This document shows, piece after piece, positions 49,721 to 63,620 of a DNA stretch of 64,000 bases. The translations under genes and the position numbers were made by a program. Each line of letters begins with the position of its first letter. The first letter of the stretch is position 1. The DNA is from Trichoplax adhaerens (taxonomy: Eukaryota; Placozoa; Uniplacotomia; Trichoplacea; Trichoplacidae). The notes under the pieces were generated by a model. The model saw only the letters and a program-made list of their open reading frames with translations. It did not search any database and was not told where the DNA came from. Where the stretch lies: NCBI RefSeq assembly GCF_000150275.1, contig NW_002060962.1, positions 150,007 through 214,006 on the forward strand, given 5' to 3'.

Positions 49721-52700
49721 ATGGCATATTCAAAGGTAATAGCACGATTTTAAGCATAATAAATCAATTGTTGATTCTGTAGTTTACAGTTATAATCGCA
49801 ATACACACGATGGCTTAGAGGATTGACGAGATCGAGAAGGAGTGATTGCGACCAGCGGATCTGGTCTCAATTTTGCTCGAAATTGCTAATAATGTTAGCA
49901 AGATATTAATGTAATTAAGCTTAAGAAGGCTTATAAGTAGGGATTCTAATAATAATTTTATCTTACATCTTTGTACAGTTTTGGATAGTTGTTCTTTGTA
50001 TAATGGAATGTTGTTTTTCTACACTTATCAATCATCATCAGGAAGCTATTGCTATCTGCCTGGATGTAAGCCCTTCTATGTGCTATGCACCTCAAGGCCA
50101 TGCTAGCAAATTGGAAACTTCTGTCAATGCGATTAATATGATCGTATCTCGAAAGGTATACATTTAAAAATGGTATTGGTAGAATGCAATAGAAACTAAA
50201 TCAACTCTTATTACTCTATTTTTAGATGTTCTCTCAAGGTCATTTAGCTAATAAGGATGAATTTGCTTTAGTCTTATTTGGAACCCAAGGTAAGCAATAC
50301 AGCAATGTAATTCCGACCGGTCTCTTCCCACATAATGGATGCCAGTGACATACTCTATTTTCTATCTTACTCTTGATGAATAAGATACAAAGTACTCATG
50401 CACTGTCTTACCTATATGCTTAGATTGAGATAATACTAATTGGTAGCTAATGGAGTTCTTGCAAATTGCATGTATGGCGATTTTATCGATAGAGCTAATC
50501 GACGAGATTACTATTACTGTATAAAACTTTGGAAAGCACAACTTGTATTGCAATAGAGTATTAGATACAAATTAAAATTCTACAATACTGTACTGATTAT
50601 ACTACAGTCGCCTTGAAAGAAAATGAAAACTAATCTACATCTATTTTTGCATTCATATTGTGTTCTATTTAATTACGATTTTCTGTCGTAGCTAGAAAGA
50701 GAATTGACAATTATACTGCCTGTTCTACTAAAAATGCCCTTAGTGTAATCGACATTTTCGTGTATTGCTTAGAGAGTGATAATGATCTATATGAAGATGG
50801 TCAATATGAAAATATTAGTGTGGTTAGACCACTTGGACCACCTGATTTAAATTTTCTACGATACATTCAAACCAACATAGCACCAGGTAAGAATAGAAGC
50901 CATTCTATTTCAATATTTATCAAATCACGAAGTTACTAGTAATGGTACAAAATTTATTATTACGGTAATATTCAAACTAGATATACATGTTTTATTATAT
51001 TTATAGGAGATGAAGACGCAGATTGTATCCCACAAACGCATGACATATTTGCAACAGTTAGCATCTGTAAAGTTTAGATTAAAAATGAATGTAACAGTAT
51101 TAGGCATACTAAGAATAAATATGGACACGATTGTCTAATAAACACGAGGATATTTGATAATGTCCATTGCAGTCATTACGTTGTTGGTGGTCCTGCTGTA
51201 CTTGTGCAACTTTTCTTAACCTTATTCGCTTATTTATAGTCCTGGATTCCATAATAGTTGCTATGGATTTACTTAAAAAGTCAACCAGGTACAATAGCAC
51301 TTTACTTTATCGTAAATGATAAGTACATAGGTAATGATGCTGATGAGCTACAATCTCCGAATTGAAATAGGAGTTGACTATCTGTCTCTTTCAATATTGT
51401 AATTTACTATATTCCATCATTACATATTTTCTTGTCTATGCTACATGTTATATGACGATATATTAAAATGAGTAAGTTACTTTTTTTAAATACAGTGGGA
51501 AGAAGTTTGGAGACAAGCGAATAATCCTCTTTTCTGACCTCGGTTCCCCATTTGCTGATGACCAAGTAGAAGCAATTACCGAGGGTTTGAAGACTTTAGG
51601 CATACAGTTGACCGTAATGTGAGAGATATGTATAAATTTATTAAAGTCGTATCATGAAAAATGGACTTTAATATCAAAATATAAAATTATTTTCTCTAAA
51701 TTACTGTATTTGCTATATTGTATTCAGAGGCCCTGATATTGACGACGACAACGAAAATGAAGATGACGACGGTGATGATAATGATGATAGCCAGAATTAT
51801 ACTAATAACGACGGTGCACAGAGTTCTAAATCTCAAAAGAAACATCTTACCTTTCATGGGAAAGAAAAAACTCCTCAGCAGGTAACTTAGAATTAATGGT
51901 AATAACATAAATTACCAATGATATACTGTAAGTATTACAATGGACTATGTGCTCTTTATAACATTGCAGCATAAACTTATCTTAAAATAATCAATATTAT
52001 GGTTTTAGATTGCCGGCGAATCAACACTGAAAAAGATATTAGAAATAGTTGATGGAGATTCTCATTCATTAAGGTCAGTTTATATGGTAGATAACTATCA
52101 ATTAAAAACTGCTCGTAGCTATTGGCTGTCCTATCAATTGTGCGAGCTATTGGCTAACCTTTGTTTCCGATATATATTATATAGGAGTGCGTTGTCGACC
52201 CTTAGCTTTTTTCAAAAGCGGTCAATAAAAATGACCACTGTTTTCCGAGGGCCTCTAGAAATTGGATCGAAACTTAAAATTAATACCTACGCTTATATAA
52301 AGGTATTATCACATCTAACACCTGAATACAGTACTCTGATTCACAATCATATCATTAAAGTACATGAACTGTACTAGTCATTTTCTGTTTTTCTGTAATT
52401 ATGAAAAGGTACGAGAATCTAAACCAGAATCGTGGAAGAAACTATCAGCAATATCCGAGGCGTCAAATCAACCCGGTGATATGAAGGTAAAAATTGAAAG
52501 ATCATATCACTTAAATGATGAAGATGAGACGGAAATTGAAAGAGAAAATTTAGCTAAAGGTTAGTTATATTGTAGTAAATGTTAAGATTAAATAAGGTAA
52601 GACATTTTCAAAGTAATAACTCTGAATGTTCTTATTAACAATTAATTTGTTATATAACACTATAGGCTATAAATATGGTAAAACCATTGTTCCATGGCTC

Positions 52701-55530
52701 AAAATTGACGAAGAAAGTATGAAGCTAAAGGCTGCTAAATGCTTATCAGTACTTGGATTTACAAAATCTGAAAATGTGTGTGTGACTATGTACCCATACA
52801 CTTGAATTCCTTGTCATTGTTAATCTTTTCATCTACAGTTGAAAGTGTTGAACAATTTTTTGTATTCCGCAGGTAAAAAGACATTGGTTAATGGGAGATG
52901 GTGTAGTAGTTTTTATGCCTGCACCAAACGATGAAGTATGTTCATCTTTTTTCATATCTGGTCGTATGATTTGTGTTAAAATGTGTCATTCATGCTTAAA
53001 TTTTTAGCCTGCTGGTGTTGCATTTTCGGCCTTGGTTCAAGCTCTATATGAAACTGATAAAGTAGCTGTTGTGCGCTACGTCTATCGTAATAATTCTCAG
53101 CCGAAACTTGGAATTTTATTTCCCCAAATAAAGGCAACTTATCGGGTAATCAGAAAAGCTAAATTGAGATATATTCTATTTCCATACAGCAACTGCAACT
53201 CGCTGACTTCTTTATACAGTTACAGAATTGTAGATTAAAGTCTTGTAATTATAACAGAGCCTCTTGTTTATCCAACTGCCTTTCATGGAAGACATTCGCC
53301 AATATACATTTGCTTCGTTAACCACAAATAAGAAAAATGTACCTACAGGTATGTTTATTACTAATGCACAAATATATAAATTTACGATCTATCTCTCATT
53401 TACGTGATGTTCTCTATGCGGAAGATGACTTCTCGTCTACTTTTTACCAGATGATCAGTTGGACCTTGTTGATGATTTAGTAACTTCCATGGATTTATCT
53501 CGAGCCTATCGGTACAGTATAGACTACATTACATTGCTATTATTTGTAATAGATCTATAGGATAGCGATCGTTGCACTGAAATCAATTGACTAAAATCGA
53601 TTTCGCATTAGTGATGACGATGGAGAACTTATCGAAGCCCTTAAGCCTAAGTTGACTTTCAATCCGGTTCTACAACGTTCTTATCAGGTATGTACATATA
53701 AAATAATACAATTTTTAAAGCAGTTATTCTTGAAAATAAAGTTATTTTGCACTAAACTATGACCGTACCGTTTAAAGTAGCATCCTTAAATTTTATGCCT
53801 ATTTGTTTATTATCTGAAAGTGTATACAACACCGCGCCCTCAATCCTGATGATGCGCTTCCTCGACCTGATCCAGTTATAACGAGGTACTAATTAAGATT
53901 ATTTCAACCACAATATAAAATTTCATCTTAAAACATCGGGGTTTCTTTATCTTAATTGTTGCTTCTTAATATACAATTTGACAGGTATTTATCTCCTAGT
54001 CAAGATGTAACGGCAACCTGCGCTTCTCATTTTCAGAAAATAAAAGTTCGTATCGTTTCGCTATTCATTCATCCTTTCTCTGGAATTCTGTAGTACTAAA
54101 TCACTCCATATATTTAGGATTCCTTTGGTATAGTTCACGTACAGAAGAAAAAAAAACGCGACGATGGAACGGCGGCTAGTATATTTAAAGATAAGTAAGT
54201 TGCCAGATGCAAGATGCATATGTTTAAGATCGTGCTGTCAGATAACACACTTGCTGTATTGAATATATTACATGACGTTCAATTTAGTTAGTATTTGTCA
54301 ATTTCAGTATTGACCTCGCATTGGAACTCGATACGTCTTCTAAACGTGCTAAGGATTCCAATAGTACTGCAGATGTTGACTTTAGTATTTCAAGTTTATC
54401 AAAAGAAAATGTGACGGAAGTAAGTGTATCATCCTTATAAGAATGCAAACTAAAAGCTGATATACTAACCTCAATACTAATTTCGTATTTTAAGGTCGGT
54501 ACCGTTCAACCAGTGCAAGATTTTAAGGCCATGATAAATCAGAAAGATGAAGATCGATTCGAAGAAGGTACAGATTATCGACCGGTATTAATTTTGATAT
54601 TTAGGGTCTTTAAATGCTATATTAAGAATTGGTACCCAATGAACACTTTAGCCTGCAAACAAATGAAAAGTCGCATCTGGCAGCTTGTGATGGATTCAAT
54701 TGGTTCGCAGTTGTTCCCTAAAGCTATGGATTGTTTAAAAGCTTTAAGAGAAGAATGTGTTAGGGTAAGTAATAAATTCTAATATTGCCTTGCATACTGT
54801 ATGTGTTTATATAATTGATAACTATTGGATTCTATTACTGCTATTTAGCTTGGCGAGCCTGCTGTATTTAACCAGTTTTTACAAGATATGAAAGATAAAC
54901 TTTCTAACGCATTTGGAAGAGATTTCTGGTTGCTTGTCGTTGAAGGTTGTGACCGGCTGTATTTACTATAGTTATTACAGAACTTACATGTCGTAAAGAG
55001 ATGACTATGAATTGGCTATTGCTTACATTAAAACATACGATAACGTTTCGCTATACAATGATTTTTAAATTATAGGAGAAATTACGTTGATTAGCGTTCA
55101 GGAGTCTTCCGAAAGTGACGTAACTGTTGCTGATGCAAAATCGGTATTTTCACATATTTACTTGTACTATACTGTAACTTATTCACCATAGTTCTAAATT
55201 TAATCATATTCCATCTTTATGCCTTGGAGTTACTATTTACAGAAGTTACTGGAGTGACTAATTTGTTTATGGTTCTGAGTTGTAATCATAATTACCGATT
55301 GGCTTTCAATTTTAAAATAGTTCCTTAAAAGCACTGACACTAAGGTTGAAGATAACACTAAGGAGACTACTGAAGAGGATGCTGATGATTTGGTAGGTGA
55401 AATTTCGATACCATAATGCCTAAGTGTTCTCTTTAAGGCCAATAGTTAATTAATCTACAACATAATTGTCGCCTACATTCGTGAATTTTTCTAAAATGTA
55501 TCTTTGTTTCATTAGTTGGAAATGATGTAA
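49721..55530 (+). CDS. XRCC5: Ku80 (XRCC5), DNA end-binding subunit, 27 exons
   Basis: Exons: 49721-49735, 50042-50155, 50226-50289, 50773-50886, 51007-51024, 51240-51288, 51496-51618, 51728-51881, 52009-52073, 52185-52302, 52409-52559, 52666-52775, 52873-52935, 53008-53145, 53258-53348, 53451-53511, 53612-53687, 53821-53885, 53985-54045, 54118-54194, 54308-54419, 54495-54567, 54652-54764, 54849-54945, 55076-55143, 55321-55392, 55516-55530. Total 758 residues. Ku80 pairs with Ku70 to ring broken DNA ends in non-homologous end joining. The N-terminal vWA-like domain ([38 protein letters not shown]) is followed by an unusual acidic run near 170-190, the beta-barrel core (about 239-462; [32 protein letters not shown]), the helical arm and the C-terminal domain. 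The protein ends DADDLLEMM, matching the DNA-PKcs-binding tail. Exons 1 and 27 are 15 bp and exon 5 is 18 bp. Confidence 0.93.
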
Positions 55531-57636
55531 AAAAGCGCTCAACGTGTGAATACGACGAAATTACTTGTTATGAGTTACCTAGAGCAGGAATTGCATTGAT
55601 ATCAATTGTACCATTCACCTTTACCATTGCCATTACTAGCTAGTTTTTTACTTAACTACTTTCTAATGTATCATTTTATTAGTAATATTTCAATATCGAA
55701 GAGTAAAAAGTCGGATTACTATAGTATTCCGATTTACATTATACTTCTAGCTTGTTATGAGTTATCCTAACATATATTACAAAAACTTGTAATCTGGAAC
55801 TGAATTAGTTTTGTAGTTGCAGCTTAACGAATTCTGCTTATACTGTATGGTCATCAAAATCTATTGCTATGTAACATGTAAATGATCGGCAGCAATGCAT
55901 GCATGCCAATATGTAGTTTTTATTATTTCGATAGAACTTCGTTCAAAGTAAGTATTAGGCTGTTTATTGATGTTTTTTCCACTACGTTGAATTGATATTT
56001 GCTGACGATGGATGGCATGCATATGTTGTAAGATACTACAGTATATTGTACCTAGCACAAACAAACAAATAAAAGAGCTGCCAAGACTTTACTCCTGTAG
56101 TCGTAAAGGCTTATGTTTATGTAAGTACGAATTCTTGACCCAGTGACAATCGAATGATGAAGTAGAATTGTTTCATTACGTTTCTCGTTGTAATTCAAGC
56201 TGATTTATGCCTAACACTGGACAAGGTATGGACTTTTGCAGCTTAAAGTGAAAATCTAGTCTTAGTACAATTATTTGTCGATCCCTTGACTTCTTTATAC
56301 CATCTTGCTATCAAGATACAATACAAAATCTTGTAAACCTATCACGACTAAGATAAGAGATAAATTAACTTTGTAGGGGCTCTATGACTAAATACGTATA
56401 TCATACATGCATAGGTTCATTTTGGATCAAGTAATTCTTATTTGATAATTAGTTATTAGTGAAAAGTTTGTTAAATTAAATAACATAAGCGTACATATAT
56501 ACGCGCATGTTGCGGCTAAAACTATGTTATACGTATGTGATGTATGAATATATAATATACCGGTAATTTATCAGAGAAACATGGCCCACCGCCCACGTAA
56601 TAACTAAATCATTGATAGTCCTATACAACCTGATAATTTAGTATCCGAGAATACCACACAAGCAACTAATTTTCAATGTTACATCACATAAGTCTATGCA
56701 ACAATTTCCATCTTGTATTGATATGTGTGTAGAGACAGGAATAGAACTAATAACCTTCAATTGGTAGACACTATGGGTAGATATACGTAAGTTGTCGTAT
56801 GTAACTGCACAATATTATATCATATTACGACTTATTTCTATTTGTTAGTCGTATACTATATAATCTATGATATTATATTGATATACATCTATACACATTG
56901 CACCTACGTAGTCGCCCAAATAATGCTTCTTTAGGTTTACGAAAATTTTAAATAATTTAACAGTATAGAATTATGTTTAAATTTATTAAAGTTTACCTAC
57001 TTTAAATTGTTTATTATAGAAATAGAAACCAAAACAGTACTGATACTATTATTATTGAATATGCGTATTTAAAATAAAAGGCATTTCAACTAAAATTTTA
57101 GAGGCATTAGAATTGGTACTATAAAAGAAGAGACTATAGTAACGATATCATTACTACTGTAGCTCTAAGTAATAAAATGCTGGTAAAAATTTTTAATATA
57201 AATTGGAAACTAACGTGTATATACGTTCCTTAAAGCATTATATTGCTTACCAGGTCTGTCGCTACTAATTATCGATGAATGCTTATCTGAGTTAAATACC
57301 CAATTTTTAAAAATACAATATCAATAGAATACTATAAGTATAATAGCTTATGGTACAGTTGACAATGATTAGATGATATTGATATTCTACGATACTGTAC
57401 TCATGTTTGAAAGGCGTCACAGTAAACACCTACGTATCTCTGTATATATTTTCTACCATAGTGCGAGTATATGATGTACAAAGATTAGCATATAATTAAT
57501 TTTTGGTATGAATTCAGTCACGACTGTAATTTAACTTTCTAAATATTTTACTAAAATGCGCATATCTAGATATATTGACAGCTTAATGACACGAACATTG
57601 CAAAGACTAACACTCGCACGCTAGGGTTAGATACAG

Positions 57637-60127
57637 TTATACCGTCGATGAATTTAAATCGATTGTCATGTTGCAATAACATACAGTCTTATCGCCTTTC
57701 GTCAACAAGAAGTGAAGCTTTTGTGGATCTTCATGATTTTGGAATGTAGTTACTTCAAGTTGTTGGTTTTCTCGACATTGATTTACGTAACAAATGTCAA
57801 ATTCTCTAACACAATTTGGGTTGAAATCATAGGTAAACCCGGTATGATAAGCTGGTGAACGCTTATAAATTGCATTTGCCGCTGTATCAAAGCAGAAAGT
57901 TATATAGCGAGTGTTCGTAATTATATGGTGGTGATCTAAATCGTCATAGCGTGAATAAAAGGTGTGTTTATATGCATCTTTAGGTATTTTTGATGGCACA
58001 TCAACCTATTTGTAAAGCGATAAGATAAAATGAAAAGATAATAATTAGTATAGTATACCTAATTTTAACAAGTTCGTTCACCCGCATTTATTATTCATAT
58101 AAAAAACGACGAGCATCTTATGTCTACTTAATTCTTCTAACTGAGAACACTACTTGCAAGTATCATAATATTGTTAATTATAAATATTAACTATTTATTA
58201 AAAGACTGATAACATCCTAACCTCATGTGGTTCGAGTTTGTTGCGATACTCTGAAAATGTTTTCTGATGCCAATCAGTAAACGGAACACCTTTACCATCT
58301 TTCATACTAAAGTTAACGATGTTACTTGCAACGGATATTAATACTTTATCATGTAGTTGGAGATCTGTATTGACAATAAAGGATGACTTGCCTAAACTGA
58401 GTAGCTTCAAATCATGCTTAAGATCTTGAAATTGGCCGATTTTGAATAATTCGGGGTCGATTTTTACCCGATGAGTAAAGATAATTTGTATAGCATTTTC
58501 AAGAAGATGACCTTTCAAGTAGCCTTGAGCAAGATAACAGTTTAATCGTGAATTGGAAATTGCCTCCTTTACATACTGAAGAATTACATTGTTAAAGCGA
58601 TCGCGATGGAAGCCCACTGAGGGAATGTCAGTATAGACACGAATATCTGATTCTGTGTGCATCGGTAATTGCCATTGTGGCAATTCGCCAGCAATTTCGC
58701 GATCTAAGTCTAGATATCCTTTGCACACAATCTCTTCTCCACATTTACCAATACATAGAATACGATTAAGTTCTGCATTCTCATAAACAGAAACATCAAC
58801 GGTATCGCCAACAGAAACTTTTCCGGTAACATCTAGGTGTAACTCTTTAATTTGAGCTAAAGAACTCATTCGTGTAGCCACCTGAAATTTTTTTGACAAC
58901 ATAGCGCTGCGAATGCCGTGTTGGCAGTAACTTAACATCTGAGCCCAATTTACGTTTCGATTTTCATCCAAGTCGCTAGGTCGTACCTCCACGGATGATA
59001 TCATGCATGGTTCGGATGGCAAACCTAATTTTTCTAGATTTATCAAGCTATGTTTAAGGTCATCACGAATTTGAGAGCTACGCAATTCCTCTGTTACATC
59101 ATCCGATATTGCGTGCAGTTTATGATCTTGAGTAACTTCAGTCGTGGCTTCAACTTTACATAGCAAGCTTTTATCATCGCCAAGAGTCATTTCACATAAG
59201 GTCTTGAAGGCATTCTTGTTGAAATTTGTCAGCTTAACCATTGCGTTACCAAGTAAACCATAGTGAAAATTATAAAAATTGGGATCAATCGTCATTTTCA
59301 CTGATTTTAAGAGAGGTTTGGTACCATCTTTAAATAGTCCAAAAGTCTCATTCATAAAACGAGAACTTAAGGCACCAGCAAGATGGCCAGTATTGGGTAC
59401 ATTGGCCTTGCGATTTTGATCAAAGAAAAAGTTGACGCCAGACAATGAGCCGGGATACTCAGCGGAGGTGGCTGCAGACCGAAGACCGTAAGCACTCCAT
59501 ATCGATGGCGTGAGCCTGTTGATTTTGCCTGCAAATTGAGCATCATTCTATGTGTTATTGAGGGTGAGCATCGAAAAGCTTGTTGGGATATTTCTAGTAT
59601 TATTGTTAATAAATGGTATAGTACGTGAAGTAAAACGAGCCTGAATATACTGTACTAGTAATTAATTGATTAATCGATTGATTTGAACTTTAAGTGATAT
59701 TCTTATTGGTCATCATTACATTATTCAATTGTAAGAAATAAACTATGATGCGTATCATTCTTTTAATTATTATGGTAAAATAACTAACCGTACGTAGAAG
59801 AAACATACTAACATAATGATCTTGTAATAAGAAAATAAAGATAGCGTAATATCAATGACCAACTACTGTACTGTTTACCGTACGTTAGATGTGGCCTACG
59901 TGCAATGAAATTTCGTATAATTTGATATGATACATAGTGTTAACACTGTAAATAGTATTGGTATACTACGGAATAGCATAAGATAATATAACAGAAGTAA
60001 AAAGTAAATATTACTGCTAACAGATGAAGATCATAAAAGGATTTGTTTGATGGTCGAAAATAATCTAACCTCCAGAAAGGCGATAAGAGAATGGAAGGAC
60101 GACGGTAGACGCTCGCAACACTTGCAT
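57637..60127 (-). CDS. Predicted mitochondrial multi-hotdog (thioesterase-like) protein, copy C
   Basis: Exons 60127-60070, 59528-58222 and 58005-57637 again measure 58, 1307 and 369 bp and encode 577 residues with no stop or frameshift. The presequence reads MQVLRASTVVLPFSYRLSGG. Hotdog-like signatures VRPSDLDENRNVNWAQMLSY and SRYDDLDHHHIITNTRYI are kept, including the acidic residues at the usual catalytic position. It is the most diverged copy at protein level (for example ESDIRVYTDIPS for ESDVCVHTDVPS and FKIGQFQDLKHDLK). Exon 3 begins VDVPSK rather than VNMPSE, showing that the internal Met of copies A and B is not a start codon. It lies tail-to-tail with Ku80, about 2.1 kb away. Function is inferred from fold only. 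Confidence 0.7.
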
Positions 60128-63100
60128 ATTTCAAACAAATCGAAACGGTCTATAGTTATACTTCACAAAACTGTTGCTGAAACTGAAAAGATAAAAAACA
60201 GTGATATTCGTTAGTTATCAATAGATATCCTAGCCAACTTATTATAAGTTGTAACGGTGTGATTATGATTTGATATTAATTCATCGTTTGGATCGAAGCG
60301 TCAATCGTAGTAGCAGTCTTGCTATGATGAATTCAACTATCCTCTAGGATATGGTTTGTAAAGTTGATATTTTGAAACGAGTTGTAATATCTCTAATGAT
60401 GTACAGCCTAATTGTAGACTTTAATCGGAGTCGATGGGATTAATAAACTCTCTCTTTTCCTTTTAGTCATCCGTGAAGGGAGAAAGCCTCCGTCTCCTTT
60501 TTGTCGCTGTCTATTTTAGTCTCCTGATACGTACTTTGGTGGTCGAAAGCTAGTAACTTTGCCCGCGACTGTAATGGCGTGTTGTCGTACTGTGATATGT
60601 ATCTATCTGCTTGTCTATTCTGCAATTTATAAGTCCTAAAACCAAGAATTTATCCATCATCGCAGTGACTATTGGAAAATTGTTCAATTTTTGACTTGCA
60701 CTCAAAATAATCATACACAGTTTATCGATAGATTTATCTTTGATAATAATAATACTATCGACTACTTAGTCGCTAACGATCGATACAATAGAATTCCTTT
60801 ACGTAATCTTGACGAACGCCAAGCCAGCAAGAATTTTAATGACAACATTGGTATCGAAGTGGACTCTGCAATATGATTCTATTTGTGCATTTAAACCAGG
60901 CCATGTAAGAGCTGCCGCAGACTACCAGAAGGTCTTCTATTAACCCGTGGAGCTGCTAACATACTGTACAATACAATATGAGAGATATACAATGCCCATC
61001 GGATCAGCATGACCATTAGCCCTAACCATTTTGCATAAATTACTTTGTCACTGACCTCTAACAATTGGCTTTCTATCCTCAGGGCTTTAATTAATTTATT
61101 TACTGTAATTAGCGACGGGTAATCGCAATCAATTGGACAGTAAAAAAAAAATGGAGATTACATCATCTTAAGCATCATGAATAGAGTGGACTAAATTTTT
61201 TTTTTTGGGGGGGGGGAAAGACAAAGATTGCAGGGATTGTCTAGTGGTTACTCTATTTCAAAAGCTACAGTCTTTCTCTATACTGTAAAGAAGTACGAAT
61301 GCGGCAAAGCCTAATGTTTGATTAAACAATTTCATCGTATTTGCTTGGTTACTAAAATAAATAAATAAAATTCAAAGAGAGCAGATCCTTCCAGTACCGT
61401 ACTTAACAGCAATGTCCATATATTCGTAGTGCAATAATATTTTGGTACTGACCATGAAGAAAATCCTCTACCACTTTGAGTTGACAGTGAGTAAAATACA
61501 GCGCTAATTACGCGCTATGTAATACTACTACTGTACGATAGCAATTGCAAAAGAAATAACATACGGTACAATGATCAGTTATATAGACAGGTACTCATTG
61601 CAACTGGAATAGCTAATCAATGTAAATTTCATCTTGACTTGCATATTGAGAAGGGAGTCACTCATGAGCTGATCAAAGAATAGCAAAATTCTGAAAATGA
61701 AAAAACTTTTGCAATCAAGTCCAAAAGACAGACCACCGATAGATATATCTGTAGACTTGCGATTAGAGAAATGGTACAATTGATTGTATTACAAACACAT
61801 TAAGGGCCGTTCATTTACCCATAAAAATAGAAAATAGACCGAAGAAATTTCTTGCAAAATGGTTTGTTGCCTGCTCACCAATCAATCCGTAATGTGCCAA
61901 CGTATGGAGTAATGTCGACCTTATTTGATGGTTCTTAAGCAGAGAAGAACATCACCACCCACTCCATGTCCACCATTATTGCATTGACAGTTGAAAAACA
62001 ATGACAGCAAATTCAATCTCTCCAGGGATTTGCAACACTGAGTAGGAAATCATTCAAAAGTAGTGGAATAACGTGAATAATAATAGTGATATAATTGCTA
62101 ATTGTTGGACTTTTTGTTCTCCTAGTCCGTAACAGCAAAGGGGCATTTCCATCCTTGTGTACACACAGCGCATTGTGTGTTAGGATACATTACAACAGGC
62201 TCTAATCAATTATTATACTGGAAATGTACAAGATTGCCAAGCACGACAAAGAAAAAATATTTTTTTCAGGGCTGCTAATTAATCCAAGTTGGGGGAGAGA
62301 AAAATTTTTTGACAAGCGTACATTCAACTTTCTTGTCAGAATGTAAAAAGAATGTCGTGGTTTCCAAGAGTGCTTGCTTGGACGACAAATCAGCCCAAGC
62401 TTACAAGGTTGCTTATTTTAGCGACTGTTAAAATAACATACTGGCCGTGTCAATTTTAACGGTTCAATATATCCTTCTTACTCTATGGATGCGTGTCATC
62501 AACGATGGCATAAATCAAAAAAGTTTTTTTTTGAATACAAATAAAAAAATACCTAGGTCGCGAAGTAGAAAGTTCTCCATCATGCCATGACGGACGGCTA
62601 CATTTTATCATTATCAACAAGATAGGTTTTTCTTGACTCTCAAGTGGATGAGAAGTATTTAGTGGTGTTGTGAAAGCAAGTGGTGAGGATGCCATGGTGA
62701 TCGCCATCAAGTAATGTGCTATGAAAGCAAAAAATGATGATCACGTACTTGTAAAATCCAAGGAGAATCTTCTTCAAACTCATATTACCATGCCAGGCAT
62801 TACTGTATCACGCTCAAAGGATCTGTTGCATCTTGGCGATGCGATTAGACTTGCAAATTGGCCTACCCCCAAAACGATAATCACCTCTATGACATGCGAT
62901 CGGAAACTTGGGGAAAAAGAGCAAGTTGCTAGACGAATACAACTCGATACTTGCTGATATTTTATCTGCTTCTACTCGCAATCCCAACAGTCGCAACCAT
63001 TTGCAATCGCTTCTACAGTACTCCGCAATCATGATCGAGTTTACTGTAGGCGCTGGCATCCGCAAACTACCCCCCCTCCATTTTTCCTCAACAAGAGCGA

Positions 63101-63620
63101 CACGGACTCCTGTAGCTTGCAAGTGTTTCTCAAAAAAAAAATGAACTAATCCAACACAGAAAAAGAGTTGAAAATAGCCACTACTAGTATCAGACCTGTA
63201 AGAAGTTAGCCGTTAGCTTGAGGAAAGTTGAGAAAATGAAGAGAGATGGCAATTTCAATTTTCAAACTTGCTACCCGCTTCCAAATTTTCCCAGCTGGAT
63301 CTTGTGCCGACCAATGCCGTACCTTCCGTGCGACTGTCGCTGGTCCTGAGACAGATCGGTTGAAATACGGTGCCGTATGTCACATCCGTCTGTCTGTTGC
63401 TGTGGAATGGGCGAAACTATGGGACTACAGTACAGTCTGTACTAAAAGGAAAGAAAGAGGGAGGGACGCCAAGGGAATCGCTTTACGTCCCTGTCGCTTC
63501 TTTCTTTTTCTTTCTTTCTGTTTTATGCTGTAGAAGTGCAAACCAATCAGTTTCATCTTTTCCAGGGGCTATATGTACCGTACTAGACTGTATGGAGACA
63601 TACTACCATCTGATTATCTT
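60128..63620. other. 5' flank of hotdog gene copy C
   Basis: Non-coding and patchily homologous to 22766-26115 and 32281-35800. It contains a long T-run followed by a G-run near 61197-61215 and the conserved hairpin at 62413-62436. Open frames here overlap one another on both strands and are not conserved between copies. Confidence 0.5.

Larger units (their letters stand above)
55840..63620. repeat. Segmental duplication block C (hotdog gene and flanks)
   Basis: Begins about 310 bp after the Ku80 stop and aligns with block B from about 28000 and block A from 18585. Non-coding parts are clearly more diverged from A and B than those two are from each other, with many small indels, whereas the three coding exons stay very similar. 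Homology to B is last seen near 63610. Confidence 0.85.

Noticed and set aside
50695-50772. In-frame upstream extension of Ku80 exon 4 ([19 protein letters not shown]...)
   Set aside because: It stays open and in phase, but the acceptor at 50771-50772 gives a gapless match to the family (FGTQ followed by [17 protein letters not shown]), whereas the extension has no counterpart.
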